Notes under the pieces: model-generated
Databases searched by the model: none
Told to the model about the DNA's origin: nothing
Seen by the model: the letters and a program-made list of their open reading frames with translations, nothing else
Shown: positions 1 to 10,448 of the stretch, piece after piece
Layout of the letters: each line of letters opens with the position of its first letter
Position numbering within the stretch: the stretch's first letter is position 1
Position numbers and translations under genes: made by a program
Assembly (NCBI GenBank): GCA_030142905.1
Contig: JASJOG010000057.1
Coordinates: 124,501-188,500, forward strand
Direction: 5' to 3'
DNA length: 64,000 bases
DNA from: Heliopora coerulea
Taxonomy: Eukaryota; Cnidaria; Anthozoa; Scleralcyonacea; Helioporidae

Positions 1-3000
1 CTCATTACGTCAGTGATGTTTGGGGTTCAGATAATCCCGTCGTTGTCTCAACTTGCCTAATCTCCGGAGAGTTTTACGTGATGTTCAGCACTGCACTGAT
101 TGGACGTGCTTTGACGTGCTGTGGAAGACGTAAGCTTGTAAGCTGGTCTGCTTTAGTTAACGATGATCCTGGCGGAAAGTGTTACCTCAAAATAAATATC
201 AGTGCCCAGCATAAAACACTTTTTTGCTTTGACGTTTGTTTTGATTCATCACTTCCACACTTCTTGCATTCGTAACAATTAAACACCTCCTGATACATTT
301 TACCGACTGTAATTAGCATTGGTGACTTCGTGTAGACCTGTATCCTACGTGATGTTTATTCATTCTCTCATAATTTTTCGAGACGCAACCGAACGAAACA
401 TTAGAACATTAAACTGTATTTTAAAATGAAATGATGGCTTTTCTGCATATTTACTCCTGCACATTAAATTTTGTTTCAAGATTCTGCCTTAGTTACTTAT
501 ACAAAAACACGTCAAACAAACCAACAACAAACCTCTTAGAAATAGTTGTGCGAAAGGTGTACTTCCAGCAGTTTTTGCGTCAACACTGATCATCGTTTTG
601 GGTTACGGGATTGATGAGTGATTTAGGGATTAACCGAGATAGATTTGAGTTTTAGGAACTTACTGATTATAATATTCTCACAAGGCTTACTACTGTTGAC
701 TAGTATATGCAAGAAACAGCGAAAAGCAAAGATGAAAGATTCATTGATTATTCCAAAGTATTCCCAACAAGCGAGCCAGGAAAAGTGCAATCGGTTAAAA
801 CTTTTGTTGTTAGTGGTCTTAGGGTTCATAAGAGAAACACGAAAGTCTAATTTGTTCCTAGAATGTTTCCATTTAAAGTGTCTCTTAAGCAGAAATTTTC
901 ATTAAAGCGATGGAGAATGCGCATTCAATTTTGAAAGATATGAAAATGAAGTAAGTTATGACATCAAACCTTAAATAAATATTTTTTTTTTGAGAATCCT
1001 GTAAAATAAACCAAACCCTGTAAACTGTTTTACCAAATTATACGAAACTTAGGACATTTATACAAGTACTTAACCCAGCAATTGGGTTCCTAGAAACTTT
1101 GTTGCAATAGTGGGATGATGCTTCCAAATATCTAAAAAGAAATTCTCCTGTTTAAATCGTGCAACGTAGTGAACATGAAGTATTGGGACAAAAGAGGGAA
1201 AGGACCTGAAACCGGTGTACAACGATGGGAATGGTATACGTCAGATAGTGATATTTACTTAGCCGGCTTGTTGTCTGTGTACTTTATAACTAACTGTAAT
1301 ACGCCACACACAATCAAATAACAGACGACCTTTATTAATCACTTCCTTAGTCTCCTACTCGATGTATATATATTTATCTAGTCTCCTATATCTACTGAAC
1401 TCTCTACTCTCGTCATTTGATATCTCTATCCTTAACCCCCTCCCTGTGACCCCTGATATATTTGGACACCCTCGTAATATTACATAACCAAGTATTAATT
1501 TGCAACTGATTTCGCGAATTAATTCTGATAATAAACTATAACTCAGTGACAAAGTAAAAGCCAGCTTGTCTTGTCGCATATCTTTCAAAACTGAATATCT
1601 CAAGAATGGAGTGAGAAGTAGAAGTGTTGTTCAACGGCTTCTGGCCTTCGGACACTGAAGCATTTCCGTTTGTGATAGTTTCGCTGCATTAGCCAGAAGT
1701 ACGCCTGCGTTCGCTGGCTGAACCACTTTCGAGTGGTTGGACTTTATTTTATGACTTCATTTATTCGAGACGAATTTTTTTTTTTTTTTTCATTGACGCA
1801 TAAACACTCAAACGAAGTTTGAAATTTGTTTTTGTTAATTGCGCTCTAACGTTAAACGAAAAACAAATACGGGTCTTGCCGTCTTAAAAAGCGTAATTGT
1901 ACCTTATCAACGTAGTTCTAAATCTTAAACTAATCATCAAGTAGATCAGCCTTGAGGATTTTTTGGGATGGAACAAACCATACATAGCCGCATTAGGTGA
2001 AATCCGATCGTGCAATGCAAATCATCTGCCAGATAATCCCTGACTGGCAAATGTTTTCATAAATTCATATCGTTGTTGTGAATAAACCTCAATCCTCCTC
2101 TGCTTGGAAGAGGTGTCGTGTATGCTTGGTGGACTTAGTGCTGAGCGTCGTGAATCTTCCCTGTGTATAGTAAGTATTTGTTTAAAATAAGCCGTAAAGT
2201 GGCGTTGAAATTTTTCCTGCTCTTATTCTGCTTCCAAGACCTTACTTCCACTGGGGTGGGGAACAATATGTAGGTATCAACGTAAAGTATTTGGTTGTCA
2301 ATACGTACTGATTAAACTATCCGAACTGGAAAACTCAATTGGAGCAAGATCATGACATTGACAGCGGCAAGATCAGATAACTAGATTATGAAATTAAATG
2401 AAACTAGTCCTTGCCTGCTGTACTTACAGTGACAAACGTTTCTCTACAAACAGAAAAAAAAGTAAACCGGGGGGTTTATCCAGAGAATTTTTATTCTATG
2501 TTTAATAACTTCTATATCTATTGTCACCGTTTGGACTACAAGGCCTTCACCACGAAGATGCGTTTTCAAACGTCTGCCTTTTCGTCTTTCAAGCGTTCTC
2601 ACGGAGACGATGAAAGAGCGTTTTCAGAATTTGTCATCTTAGAAGTCTCTAGTTTTCGTCACTCCAACCTATAAACTTTATCAAGTGACGATTGTTGAAC
2701 CATCTCAAGATTGATGGCCATGTATTCTTCCCCATCTTTCCGAGCCACTTCATGTTTGTCGGCCAAATCTAAAATATATGCTCTCCACGTTTATATTTCT
2801 ACTTTCTAAATGAGGTGGTTGTTTGACTGTTATTGAACTAATTTTAAAAGATCATTTTATGAGCAAGCGGAAATGCAATCGTTATGATGTATACATATTG
2901 TATAGTAAAGCTAAAAGCGGCTTTAGCATTTTTTGTTCCTCGTTTTGAGTTCAAATTCATGTCGTAGAATTGCCCTTCAACTGCCATTGGAAGGTTGTTT

Positions 3001-3091
3001 GTTTTTTGGTTTGTTTTTTTTTCAAGACATGCTAATATCCCAGTTAAGATTTCGGCTATCGAAATACCGGGCGGAAATCGAAGTCTAGTAA
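1..3091. other. non-coding stretch, nothing recognised
   Basis: AT-rich sequence with only short open frames that show no family motif, no convincing splice-linked exons and no RNA-like fold that I recognise. A poly(T) run lies near 1769-1790. I cannot exclude untranslated exons of a gene outside the window. Confidence 0.5.
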
Positions 3092-3771
3092 TAAAGCTTA
3101 TTGCCCAGCAAATAATTTTCAGGAAGCCCATATCGTAAATAAACACATCAGGATACTTTGAAAAATATTTTAATTAGGAACTAACGTTTCGTCTCTTTAC
3201 AAGCAACATGGTCAGAGTGTCTGTTTGCATGAAAATTTTCGGCTTAAATAACATAAAAAACAAGGATTAAGGTGAAGGAAAAAAAATCAAAATCAAAACA
3301 ACATGAGAGGAAATGACCTAATGTTTACGTTGAGAGGGGGATTTATTTTTGCGATTAACAAACTTTCTCGAATAAGAGTATCTAATTCTGAACGGCCACT
3401 AGCTAAAACTGAAAAATCATCGAAAGAAATCAGGTGTCCAGTTTCTCTTTTATGTGCTAAAACGCTGGACAAAGAAGAGGGGTGAGAGATCTCATTTCCT
3501 GTGTATGCCGAAATGCTAAAGTGTTCTCAGATCCTGGTGTGTAAATTTCAGGTTGTTTCACCCAAATACAACGCGGGGCAGCGTTTTCACCTTAATCCCT
3601 GTTTTGTAGGTTATTTAAACCGAAAAGTTTCATGCAAACAGACACTCTGATGATGTTGCTTGTAAAGTGACGAAAAGTTAGTTCATAATTAAGATATTTT
3701 CCAAAGTATCCTGATGTGTTTATTTACGATATGGGCTTCCTGAAAATTATTTACTGGGCAATAATCTTTAT
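3092..3771. mobile_element. inverted-repeat element with 185-bp arms (MITE-like or Penelope-like terminal structure)
   Basis: The left arm (3092-3276) and right arm (3587-3771) are reverse complements with roughly nine in ten bases matching by eye. They flank a 310-bp centre without a coding frame of note. Each arm carries the same motif, read on + in the right arm at 3647-3676: CTGATGA, a short spacer, then GAAA. The left-arm copy is CTGACCA...GAAAC on the minus strand. The arms end in open frames that begin with the same residues (MFIYDMGFLKII), which is simply the repeat read from both sides. No clear target-site duplication was found. It could be a non-autonomous DNA transposon, or two inverted terminal copies of a Penelope-like element. 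Confidence 0.75.
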
Positions 3772-4404
3772 GCTAACATCCAGCGAGAGTTCAGTTGCGC
3801 AAAGAATTTTCCTTTCGGAACCTCGAAAGAATATGCAAAGTCGATACATTACAGCGGTTACAATACATAGTTTGTTTTGCAATCGTTCGTTTAGCAATAC
3901 AAATGTAGTTTCCCATTTATCATGCTATCAAAATTATTAATAGGTTACATTTATGATATAATTTATACCATCATACGCAGCTGTGTAAGTCGGCAATCGA
4001 CGCCAAGGGTCGCGAAGATCAGACCTGGTCCTCAATCTGTCATTATGATTTTGCTAATTCCATTTACTGTCCCTAAAATTCAACTGAAGTTCTTGACCTT
4101 CGCAGTGAAGTTTTATCGTTAGTAGTGTAGTCGTATAATGCAACCAGGATAGGGTCTGACACTTCAATGAAGTCTCGATTCAATAGGTGAGGATGCTAAC
4201 TCTTTAAAAATTTTAAATGCAATTATTTTTTTTTTTTTTAAACTTCGTCGGTATAGTGGATTAGTTCAACAATATTGAAACTTCAATGAATTTTACTGCT
4301 TTTACTCCCAAATGTTTGGAGCTCAGAGTTTTTCTGCGTTCAGAAAACCTGACTCAACTTGAAAAGCCCGATGCAGCAACACTTTAACGTCTTAACTGTA
4401 ACCT
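3772..4404. other. non-coding stretch
   Basis: No gene, RNA or repeat recognised, apart from a poly(T) run near 4225-4240. Confidence 0.45.
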
Positions 4405-4487
4405 ATTTTAGAATCATCCTCTGACAGACATGAACAGAATATTTGTTCATGATAATCTGATACTGCCGAAGTCAACTGAAAAATATT

Positions 4488-4558
4488 GACTCGAGCGGGA
4501 TTTGAACTCGCGCCTTCGGGACATCGATCCGTCCCTCTACCTGTTGAGCTATCGAGTC
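4488..4558 (-). repeat. tRNA-like cloverleaf, probably SINE head
   Basis: Read on the minus strand, the acceptor arms GACTCGA and TCGAGTC pair perfectly over 7 bp. An A-box-like TAGCTCAACAGGTAGAGG and a B-box-like GAGTTCAAATCCC are present. The anticodon stem GGGAC/GTCCC pairs but encloses an 8-nt loop, and the T stem has one A-C mismatch. These defects, plus partial duplication 180 bp downstream, favour a tRNA-derived repeat over a working tRNA gene. Confidence 0.6.
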
Positions 4559-4589
4559 CACAGGGATTGGAGGCAAGTTTTTATCCAAC

Positions 4590-4624
4590 TTAAGTTGTCA
4601 CGAGATATTCTCGTGACAACTTAA
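4590..4624. repeat. perfect 16-bp hairpin
   Basis: Two 16-nt arms (4590-4605 and 4609-4624) are exact reverse complements separated by the 3-nt loop TAT. The hairpin sits between the two SINE-like units, so it may be the end of one element or a snap-back duplication. Confidence 0.85.
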
Positions 4625-4740
4625 CGCTTATCCATGAGAGGATATGCAATGTTTCAATTCTGTTTCTGAATCATCCTAAGAGATACATGAACAGAAATTT
4701 TTTCGTGATAATCTGACACTGCCAATGTCAACTGCAAAAT

Positions 4741-4803
4741 GTTGACTCGAACGGGACTTGAACTCGTCCGGAAGGTGCGAGTTCAAATCCCGCCCGAGTC
4801 AAC
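4741..4803. repeat. palindrome built from two half tRNA-like B-box ends
   Basis: The arms at 4741-4766 and 4778-4803 are inverted copies of the same 26 bp with about three mismatches, separated by 11 bp. Each arm is the 3' end of the tRNA-like sequence at 4488-4558 (TTGACTCG, GCGGGATTTGAACTCG type). A template switch or fold-back during retroposition would explain it. Confidence 0.7.
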
Positions 4804-4872
4804 ACTTCTAACTGTAACTACTGAATATCTTTTTTATCATCAAATACACAGCAATATCAACTGCGAATATGT

Positions 4873-4975
4873 AGCATTATCATTTTATTGATTCGACTAA
4901 GTTTTATTTCTTATCAGGAACGCTCTGGTGATGACTAAAACTTTAGTCGAAACAAAAATTTTTCAATAAAATGTT
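4873..4975 (+). repeat. hairpin motif with hammerhead-like spacing (CTGGTGA...GAAAC)
   Basis: On the plus strand CTGGTGA (4925-4931) is followed by a perfect 7-bp stem, GACTAAA with TTTAGTC, and then GAAAC (4949-4953). The order matches a hammerhead ribozyme core (CUGANGA, stem II, GAAA) except for one core substitution, A to G. The flanks carry a short inverted repeat (CATTTTATTGA at left, TCAATAAAATG at right). It probably belongs to the same repeat class as the motif near 40700. Catalytic activity is not implied. Confidence 0.4.
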
Positions 4976-5316
4976 ATCCCTATTCAGAACTCCCGTGGTT
5001 ATGTATTTAACAGTATCTAGCTGCAGTTTCTAATATAGACAAATGCAATATCATGAAATGGGTTCGTCGCAAAATTGTGACTTATTTAAACCGTGATGAT
5101 AGTTTAATGTCGTGCCGTCTCCTTAGGCTTATCACATTTGCTAATTTCAGGAGGAACCAGGCCTTCCTCTTGGAAATTTTGGTTCATGTGCATTGAGATA
5201 ACCGTCGGTAAAGCTAGGTTGTAGGAACAAAGAATAACGAACTTCGTCTCTGTTTTTAAGTGTTTCCGAGTCCTGTGATATCCGAAGAGAATCGTCGTTT
5301 CTTTCCCCGGCGAGCG

Positions 5317-5945
5317 ATGAAGAATTTCAGTGGAACAGTCGATTCCAGTGAGCTAGATCCAAAAATTATAAACGTGTTCAACTACGTACTCTACAGTCTC
5401 GTCCTTGTAATTGGAGTTCCGGGAAATGTTCTTGTTGTGTGGTCTTTGATGTCGATTCGACGGGAGCAAGTGAATAGAAGTTATAAACTACTGGTTATCA
5501 ATCTTGCCGTTAACGATATTATGTTGGTGTTATTGACTGTTTTTACGATTGCTGAGCTCGCAAACGGTGACTTTCCTTTCGGAGCTGTGATGTGTGTCAT
5601 CCTGTATCCGCTACAAACAGCGTGTTTTGGAGTAGGCGTGTTCAATATGGTTGCATTAAACGTCCACCGCTACTACGTTATCTCGTACTCATCAAGCAGT
5701 CGATCTCTAGAAAAGATGACCGCTGTTGTTGTGGTTCTGAGTTGGCTATTACCTACTGTTATTACGGCTTTACCGTACGCGGTTCATTTAAAGTTGAAAA
5801 TTTACGACAATAGAACAAGGTGCGGAGAGACTTGGTCAGAATCAAGCACGAAAGCTTACACGTTATATTTATTTGCAGTTCAGTACATTTTGCCTCTTCT
5901 CATTATTGCCACTTTGAACACGTTGACAATTCGACGGTTGAAAAG
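5317..5945 (+). CDS. GPCR 1 exon 1 (N terminus to TM5)
   Basis: Encodes residues 1-209 plus two bases of the Arg210 codon: a short glycosylated N terminus, TM1 through TM5 and the start of intracellular loop 3. It ends at RRLK-R, exactly where receptors 2 and 3 are also interrupted. Confidence 0.9.
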
Positions 5946-8900
5946 GTTAGTAATTTGAAAATGTTTGTGAATTAGTATTTTGGTGAGGTGCTTGGCTCGG
6001 TGGTTAGTCACTGTTTGTTTGTTTCTTTGTTTGTTGGAGAGAAACCGGGGATGCATTGGTTATTTGGTTGGCGGTTGGTTTCAGTACTGCTGAATGGTTT
6101 GTTTCCTAATTCATTCATTCGCTGTTCGGTCATTCTCTGTGTGCGTCAATTGGTCAGTCGAATGGTTGGTTGGTTGGTTGGTTGGTTGGTTGGTTGGTTG
6201 GTTGGTTGGTTGTTTAGTTGGTTGTTTGGTTGGTTGGTTGGTTGTTTAGTTGGTTGTTTGGTTGGTTGGTTGTTTAGTTGGTTGTTTGGTTGGTTGGTTG
6301 TTTAGTTGGTTGTTTGGTTGGTTGGTTGTTTAGTTGGTTGTTTGGTTGGTTAGTTGTTTAGTTGGTTGTTTGGTTGGTTGGTTGTTTAGCTGGTTGTTTG
6401 GTTGGTTAGTTGTTTAGCTGGTTGTTTGGTTGGTTGGTTGTTTAGCTGGTTGTTTGGTTGGTTGTTTAGTTGGTTGTTCAGTTGGTTGTATGATTGGTTG
6501 GTTGATTGGGTTGGTTAGTTGGTTGGTTGGTTGGTTGGTTAGTTTGCTGGTTGGTTGGTTGGTTGGTTAGTTTGCTGGTTGGTTGGTTGGTTGGTTAGTT
6601 GGCTGGTTGGTTAGTTGGCTGTTTGGTTGGTTGGTTGGTTGTTTGGTTAGTTGGTTGTTTGGTTGGTTGGTTGTTTGACTGGTTGGTCGGTTGGTTGGCT
6701 GGTTGGTTGGTTGGCTTGATGGTTGGTTGATTGGTATGTCGGTCAGTCTGCTGATAGGTAGGTTGGTGGTTCGTTTGTTCATTCGGCGGGTCACTCGGTA
6801 TGTTGTTCAGTTCGTTGGTTGGTTATTGAATAATTTAATCATTGCGAAAGTAAATTCAAATGAACTAGACGTTAATTCAACTTAAACAAAGCACCAGGAT
6901 TAGATAAAATTTCAAACAAACTCATAAAATTAGCTATAGAAGCCATATACGGCTCTTTATTACATATTTTCAATCTTCTACTGGATACTGGTGTCTTTCC
7001 TGACGATTTGAAACTTGCTAAGATAACACCTATTTACAAGGAAGGAGACAAGACTAAATGTGGAAATTTTCGGCCTATATCCGTTATTCATGCAGTTGCA
7101 AAAATCCTAGAAAAAATTATTTACGACCAATTAAGCTCGTACATTAATGAAAATGACATTATTTGTAAACAGCAATCAGGGTTTCGGCCAAACCATTCCA
7201 CAGAAACTGCACTTCTAAATTGTACAAACCAATGGCTGTTAAATATGGACAAGGGTCTGATTAACGAAGTCCTCTTTTTAGATTTTAAAAAAGCATTCGA
7301 CACCGTTGACCATTCTATTCTTTTGCGAAAACTTCAACACTACGGAATAAAGGGGACAGCTTTAAAACTTCTTACATCGTATCTGTATAACAGGAAACAA
7401 GTTTGCGTAGTTAATAACGTGAAGTCAGAGCAAAAATTAGTCCAAAGTGGAGTACCACAAGGCTCCAACTTGGGACCTTTACTATTTTCATTATACATAA
7501 ATGACTTACCAAATTGCCTTGAGCATACACAAGCATACATGTTTGCTGACGATACTAATCTATCATGTACAGGAAAGACCTTAACTGAAATCGAAAACAA
7601 ATTGAACGCTGACTTGTTTCATGTTAGCAAATGGTTGGAAGCTAATAAGTTAACATTGAACACCAAGAAAACCGAATTTATGTTAATAGCCTCAAACAGA
7701 AAACTTAATCAATCTTCTGCTGATCTCCGAATATTAATAAATGGTTCCACTATTAAACAAGTTAAACATAAGAAAACTTTAGGTATTATAATTGATAACG
7801 AATTGAAGTGGACGGAACATATTGAAGAACAATGCAAAAAACTTTCGAGTGCTATAGCCCTACTTAGAAAGGCAAAGCCATATGTACCTCACAACGACCT
7901 AATTTGTATGTACAACTCTCTGGTACTCCCCTACTTTACATATTGCTAAACAGTCTGGAACGACGGAAACAAGACAAATTTAGAAAAGCTCATTAAAATG
8001 CAAAAACGAGCTGCTCGTACAATAACTGGCTCAAATTATGAGATAAGATCAAAAACAATTTTCCGGACCTTAGGGTGGAGCCCAATAGAAAATATTCTAA
8101 AAAGAAGAGAGCTTCTAACCACGTTTAAGGCTGTCCGTAGCATTGCACCAGAGTACATCTTCGACATGTTTACATACCGCGATAATATTTATCATCAAAC
8201 GCGTAGCAATAGGCGTAAGCTTCTTCTTGACAAACGTAACAGATCTTTTATGAAAAAATCATTTTCGTACCGAGGAGCTTATGCCTGGAAAACATTACCT
8301 AACGAAATTTTGGATATTCATGAGCAACTGTCTGCATATTCTTTCAAAGCAGTCCTTACTAAACACCTATGTCGATCAAGAGACTGCTAATATTGCTGTA
8401 ATGATACTGATTTTTGTAAATACTCTTTCTTCTTTTTCTAAACAACCCCTTTAAAAGCAGCAATCAAGCTGAAGGGTTATTGTTTGTAAATAAGTTTTTA
8501 ATAATAATAATAATAATAAGTAGTAATAATGTATAGTAGGGAGCGATAAATAGTTATGACGGGGTGTGTGGTATGTGTGTAAGATGAGCGTGTGTATGTT
8601 TAGGCAGCGCTTAATAGTTTCTGCAGTAGAATGGCGTATTGTCCAGCAATCGGATTAGAGTTATTGTCAGCTCCGTTTGTCAAGGCCGTGTGCCAAGATC
8701 CTAGGGTTTCTCGGTTTCGATAATTGCCTTTGTCGATAACTTGACAAATCACTTCCATAATCTTAAACCGTTGAAGGCTACAGTCTGGTAGTCGGAAGCT
8801 CGTGTCAATAAATTATTTTGGTCAGTGAACGTTCTACTTATTTTTATCATGTATGATGTTGACCGCGTTTCTTCTGTTTTTTGGTATATCAGTTTCTAGT

Positions 8901-9791
8901 TGAAGATATCGTCAGAGATTTAAAGGCTTTTTTTCTGTTCATTTTTTTTTCAGGGGTCGATTATTCAGAATGAACTATGCAAAAACCTCAACGGACAGTC
9001 TTCATGCCCACAAACGTATCGTAAAAATGTTGGTCTTCATCGTTTTGATATTCGCCTTGTTTGGTCTTCCTGGGCAGATCATGTGGTTGCTTCCGATTTT
9101 TATCAAAATTGACACTCACTCAAGTTACTTTTCAATCCTTTCTTTAGTGGATATTTTCCCTTTTATGTACTGTGTTCTAAATCCCGTCTTGTTCTTCACC
9201 TACAATATCGAATGCTACGAAAACATTAAGAAACTCTTTTCTTCGTCTTTCTTTTGTCACCAATATCATTGGCAAGGAAGCCGTCATCTGTCGTCAACGA
9301 CGAGAGAGCGAACGGACGCCGCCGTAACACTTCTACCGACCACGAGAATATCCGAAAGTCAAGACAACAGTCAAAGTGACGGGCCGAAATTTGATCCTTA
9401 TGCCACTGCGATCCCCAAGTACCTCCTCGAGAAACATAATGAACGAGATGTTGCAAAAGATCTCGATTCAACAAGCGGCGAGGTTAAACAATGTAATGGC
9501 TCGGTCTCGCACACCATTGAACCAACATTCAAGGAGTTATACAGTTCAGATAGCCATTTACATGGTAAAGCTGATGCTTTTAATTCCCGGCAAAGCGTAC
9601 CCCACGTCCTCGGTGATGCCGTCAACAAAGAACTATTTCGTGAAAGTTTTGTCGAGTTGTTAAAAACAAGAAATTTGAACAGTGACTTGGCAAGGCATCT
9701 GGAAGCCTCGCCTGAGACGGCGATTGTCGAAGAAAGTATTTACGAGGCATCTGAATTCGATTGTGAACCAGTGCCACTCGGTACAAGTTAA
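5317..9791 (+). CDS. orphan class A (rhodopsin-family) G protein-coupled receptor 1, two exons, 488 aa
   Basis: The exons are 5317-5945 and 8954-9791, joined in frame through a phase-2 intron (donor AAAAG|GTTAGT, acceptor TTTTTTTTCAG|GGG). The product is a seven-helix plasma-membrane receptor. Visible landmarks are N37 in TM1 (GNV), an LAVND variant in TM2, C93 paired with C169 of the second extracellular loop, H117-R118-Y119 instead of [13 protein letters not shown] in TM6 (F243-Q251), and NPVLF (286-290) instead of NPxxY. Glycosylation sequons lie at N3 (NFS) and N165 (NRT). The tail is long (about 190 residues) and shares a motif at 442-467 with receptor 3. An ATG at 5317 was chosen; the open frame extends upstream to 5260 but begins there with GTG. 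The ligand cannot be assigned; peptide-receptor-like is a guess. Confidence 0.9.
6161..6832. repeat. degenerate (TTGG)n array with TTGTTTAG interruptions
   Basis: About 670 bp of GGTT/TTGG units. A higher-order unit of about 32 bp (TTGGTTGGTTGTTTAGTTGG-type) repeats through 6205-6480, then plainer TTGG runs resume. Both strands stay open over long distances (WLVG on +, NQPT on -), but this is repeat read-through and not a gene. Confidence 0.95.
7008..7949 (+). pseudogene. LINE reverse transcriptase fragment, ended by a premature stop
   Basis: Covers the fingers, palm and thumb of the reverse transcriptase, including FADD. The reading frame continues upstream to about 6885 without a start, which fits truncation. 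The TAA after TYC interrupts the element: the same frame resumes at once with [14 protein letters not shown]. Confidence 0.85.
7950..8390 (+). pseudogene. LINE ORF2 C-terminal region after the internal stop
   Basis: Same frame as the reverse transcriptase fragment. It carries the conserved C-terminal block of CR1/L2-like ORF2 proteins ([47 protein letters not shown]) and ends at TAA 8388-8390. Confidence 0.8.
8502..8531. repeat. (TAA)n microsatellite at LINE 3' end
   Basis: Short TAA repeat directly after the LINE 3' untranslated region, marking the element's end. Confidence 0.85.
8954..9791 (+). CDS. GPCR 1 exon 2 (loop 3, TM6, TM7, long tail)
   Basis: Begins in frame [10 protein letters not shown], continues into TM6 (about 235-258), TM7 (about 272-295) and a hydrophilic tail. 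The tail is much longer than that of receptors 2 and 3. The conserved tail module lies at 442-467, 21 residues before the stop. Confidence 0.9.
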
Positions 9792-10448
9792 GGAAGTTCA
9801 ACTGCGTTATAATGCTTAGAAAACATTTTGAACGTTGACAAAATTATTTAAAGGTAAATCACTGGTTATTAGTGTGAAAAGGTCGCGATTTTAATGAGTG
9901 GAGCTAATTAACTAGTGAAGCAGAACGATAGAACGTTCGGAGTGAGGAATGAAAATATCATTCGTATTGGATATGCAGAGCAAAATGGCTGTTCACGAGT
10001 ATGATAAAGAGTTTGATAATATGATGACAAAATTCCCGTATTTTGATTGTCTGAGAGCAACGCAATTTCAAGGTAACACAGTGCTGAAAAAGAACGGAGT
10101 GCCGAAAATAACAATTCAGCGCAAATTTCATGGGGCAGAAAACATTCCATTTGGCTGATAAATTTTGCAACACAGGGACAGTTACTCAAATACTACCCCT
10201 ACAATATGGGAAATTGTGGAGAAGATGCAAACGAGAACAATGACCGGGATTTTGCGTGCAGAGTTACTTTGGCAAGCGGTTTTCGTTACTCTCGTACTTC
10301 AGTTCCCACTTAATTTTTTTCACATATATTCTTAACAGGTCATCAAGCGGTTTCTTGTCCAATTTAAAATTAGGACTCGTGTGTTTCAAAGAGCCCAGCA
10401 TTGCGTAAGCTACTGGGTTTAAGAATTAATTAAGGATTACATTATCAA
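9792..10448. other. 3' flank of GPCR 1, no further gene
   Basis: Contains the presumed 3' untranslated region. Short frames overlap on both strands at 9908-10189 but none has a recognisable domain. Confidence 0.45.

Larger units (their letters stand above)
4405..4803. repeat. tandem pair of SINE-like units with a tRNA-like head
   Basis: Two related units lie in direct orientation (about 4411-4515 and 4668-4772). Both contain AATCATCC, an ACATGAACAGAA block, GATAATCTGA, and then GTTGACTCG or TTGACTCG followed by an inverted B-box-like sequence. The first unit is followed by a full tRNA-like cloverleaf on the minus strand (4488-4558). The second has only a half copy, arranged as a palindrome (4741-4803). 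Between them lies a perfect hairpin (4590-4624). I read this as nested or rearranged copies of a tRNA-derived SINE family. Confidence 0.6.
6833..8531 (+). mobile_element. 5'-truncated, broken non-LTR retrotransposon (Jockey superfamily, CR1/L2-like)
   Basis: A reverse transcriptase remnant with the family's usual order of motifs: [44 protein letters not shown] with the first catalytic Asp; [21 protein letters not shown]; and [10 protein letters not shown] with the catalytic Asp pair. The C-terminal domain ([31 protein letters not shown]) follows. The endonuclease half is missing. The frame is broken near 6880 (frameshift) and by a TAA at 7947-7949, so the element is dead. Its 3' end is a TAA microsatellite (8500-8530), typical of CR1/L2-type elements. 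The 5' break falls at the end of the TTGG array. Confidence 0.9.
5946..8953 (+). other. intron of GPCR 1
   Basis: A GT-AG intron of about 3 kb that carries the TTGG array and, immediately after it, a LINE fragment in the same orientation as the host gene. The remainder (8531-8953) shows nothing else, apart from a pyrimidine tract before the acceptor. Confidence 0.85.

Noticed and set aside
4488..4558. Functional tRNA gene
   Set aside because: 8-nt anticodon loop, T-stem mismatch and partial duplication nearby favour a tRNA-derived repeat.
5260..5316. Upstream extension of GPCR 1 to 5260
   Set aside because: The codon there is GTG; the ATG at 5317 gives a normal short glycosylated N terminus.
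5988..6885. Long open frames reading WLVGWLVG (+) and NQPTNQPT (-)
   Set aside because: Pure read-through of the TTGG array inside the GPCR 1 intron; no start context, no non-repeat sequence of note.
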